Part shown: piece after piece, positions 63,447 through 64,000 of the stretch | Layout of the letters: every line of letters starts with the position of its first letter | Position numbering within the stretch: position 1 is the stretch's first letter | From: Pseudomonas fluorescens | GTDB taxonomy: Bacteria; Pseudomonadota; Gammaproteobacteria; Pseudomonadales; Pseudomonadaceae | DNA length: 64,000 bases | Assembly (NCBI RefSeq): GCF_900636825.1 | Contig: NZ_LR134318.1 | Span: 1,521,501 to 1,585,500 of the forward strand | Direction of reading: 5' to 3' | Program-made: the position numbers and the translations under genes | The notes under the pieces: model-generated | Told to the model about the DNA's origin: nothing | Seen by the model: the letters and a program-made list of their open reading frames with translations, nothing else | Databases searched by the model: none

Positions 63447-64000
63447 ATGGCCAACGCTTTACCCGACCTGAAACTGTTGCGCATCTTCGTCAGCGTGGTG
63501 CGGCATCAGGGTTTTGCCAATGCGCAGCAGGAACTCAACCTGTCGACCTCGGCGATCAGCACCTACATGAGCCAGCTTGAAGCGGCGCTCGGTCTGGTGC
63601 TGTGCCATCGCGGGCGTGGCGGGTTCAGCCTGACCAGCAAGGGCGAGCTGTTCCATCAGGAAACCCTGCGTCTGCTCGCTGAGCTTGAAGGATTCGAGCA
63701 ATACGCCGCCGCGCTCAAGGGCGAGTTGCGCGGCACGCTCAATTTGGGCGTGATCGATTCGACGGTCAGCGACAAGGCCCTGCCATTCGCCGAGGCCATC
63801 GGCGCGTATAGCCAGGAACACCCGGCGGTGCATTTGCATTTGTCGGTGATGAGCCCGTACGAATTGCAACTCGGCGTGCAGGACAACCGTCTCGATCTGG
63901 CCATCGGCGCGTTTTCCACGCGCATGAGCGGTCTGGTGTACATGCCGCTGTACCGCGAACAGCACTGGCTGTATTGCAGCAGTCGCCATCCGCTGTTCAA
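63447..64000 (+). CDS. gbuR: LysR regulator of gbu, partial at window end
   Basis: N-terminal 184 residues; the gene runs off the window. The HTH (LKLLRIFVSVVRHQGFANAQQELNLSTSAISTYMSQLEAALG) is intact and the effector domain begins near residue 95. Divergent from gbuA with a 295-bp gap that includes a REP; likely guanidinobutyrate-responsive activator by analogy with P. aeruginosa GbuR. Confidence 0.85.
   Translation, partial: MANALPDLKLLRIFVSVVRHQGFANAQQELNLSTSAISTYMSQLEAALGLVLCHRGRGGFSLTSKGELFHQETLRLLAELEGFEQYAAALKGELRGTLNLGVIDSTVSDKALPFAEAIGAYSQEHPAVHLHLSVMSPYELQLGVQDNRLDLAIGAFSTRMSGLVYMPLYREQHWLYCSSRHPLF

Overview
The window is chromosomal DNA of a Pseudomonas, most likely of the P. fluorescens group. 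This rests on the high GC content, uniform housekeeping genes of Pseudomonas type, and about twenty copies of the repetitive extragenic palindromes typical of that group (cores gtaggagctgccgaaggctg and gtgggagcgagcctgctcgc). No rRNA, tRNA, insertion sequence or CRISPR array was found.

Layout. 0.1-11.4 kb: rnd, ycgL, a 2-hydroxyacid dehydrogenase, a nitroreductase, ycgN, a TrmH-type methyltransferase, yajD, a spermidine-synthase-like protein, a cyclic-nucleotide-binding protein, oligopeptidase B, a class II amidotransferase and small membrane proteins. 11.5-16.3 kb: a LysR regulator divergent from an MFS transporter and the 5-oxoprolinase operon pxpABC. 16.4-18.4 kb: a VWA/MoxR pair. 18.5-24.4 kb: a DUF2442-HTH gene behind a probable DUF4160 remnant, a DUF748 protein, cysK, lpxO, a lower-GC GNAT plus 58-residue gene pair, and a drug/metabolite transporter. 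24.6-32.8 kb: aceK, hrpA, a KAS III enzyme, and an ECF sigma/anti-sigma pair. 33-42.4 kb: a porin, a FemAB-like protein, an ABC exporter, a cyclophilin, a hydrolase, a LysR regulator, azoR and an EamA transporter.

42.4-48.3 kb is the accessory island and the most interesting part. It encodes a colicin/S-pyocin-type bacteriocin of 857 residues. Its colicin-like HNH DNase domain has lost its catalytic residues and is followed by a second, different toxin domain (DHIPS...H...YGG). Then come a DUF6392-type immunity gene, an orphan HNH-DNase tail cassette joined through a 96-bp copy of the bacteriocin linker but broken by an in-frame TGA, its intact Im9-type immunity gene, and a 507-residue fusion of an Im9-like domain to a pyocin-S domain with no nuclease. 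The island is bracketed by a duplicated, diverged 3' end of the preceding EamA transporter gene, which gives a footprint of how it was acquired. Together these genes look like a record of toxin-domain replacement in which old immunities were kept.

48.4-58 kb returns to core genes: a YbdG-type mechanosensitive channel, a DEAD-box helicase, envelope proteins, a CvfB-like S1 protein and small membrane proteins. 58.4-64 kb matches the PAO1 region around PA1414-PA1422 as I remember it: a PA1414-like small protein, a sodium:solute symporter, an NCS1 permease, an NTF2-like protein, gbuA and a divergent gbuR cut off by the window end.
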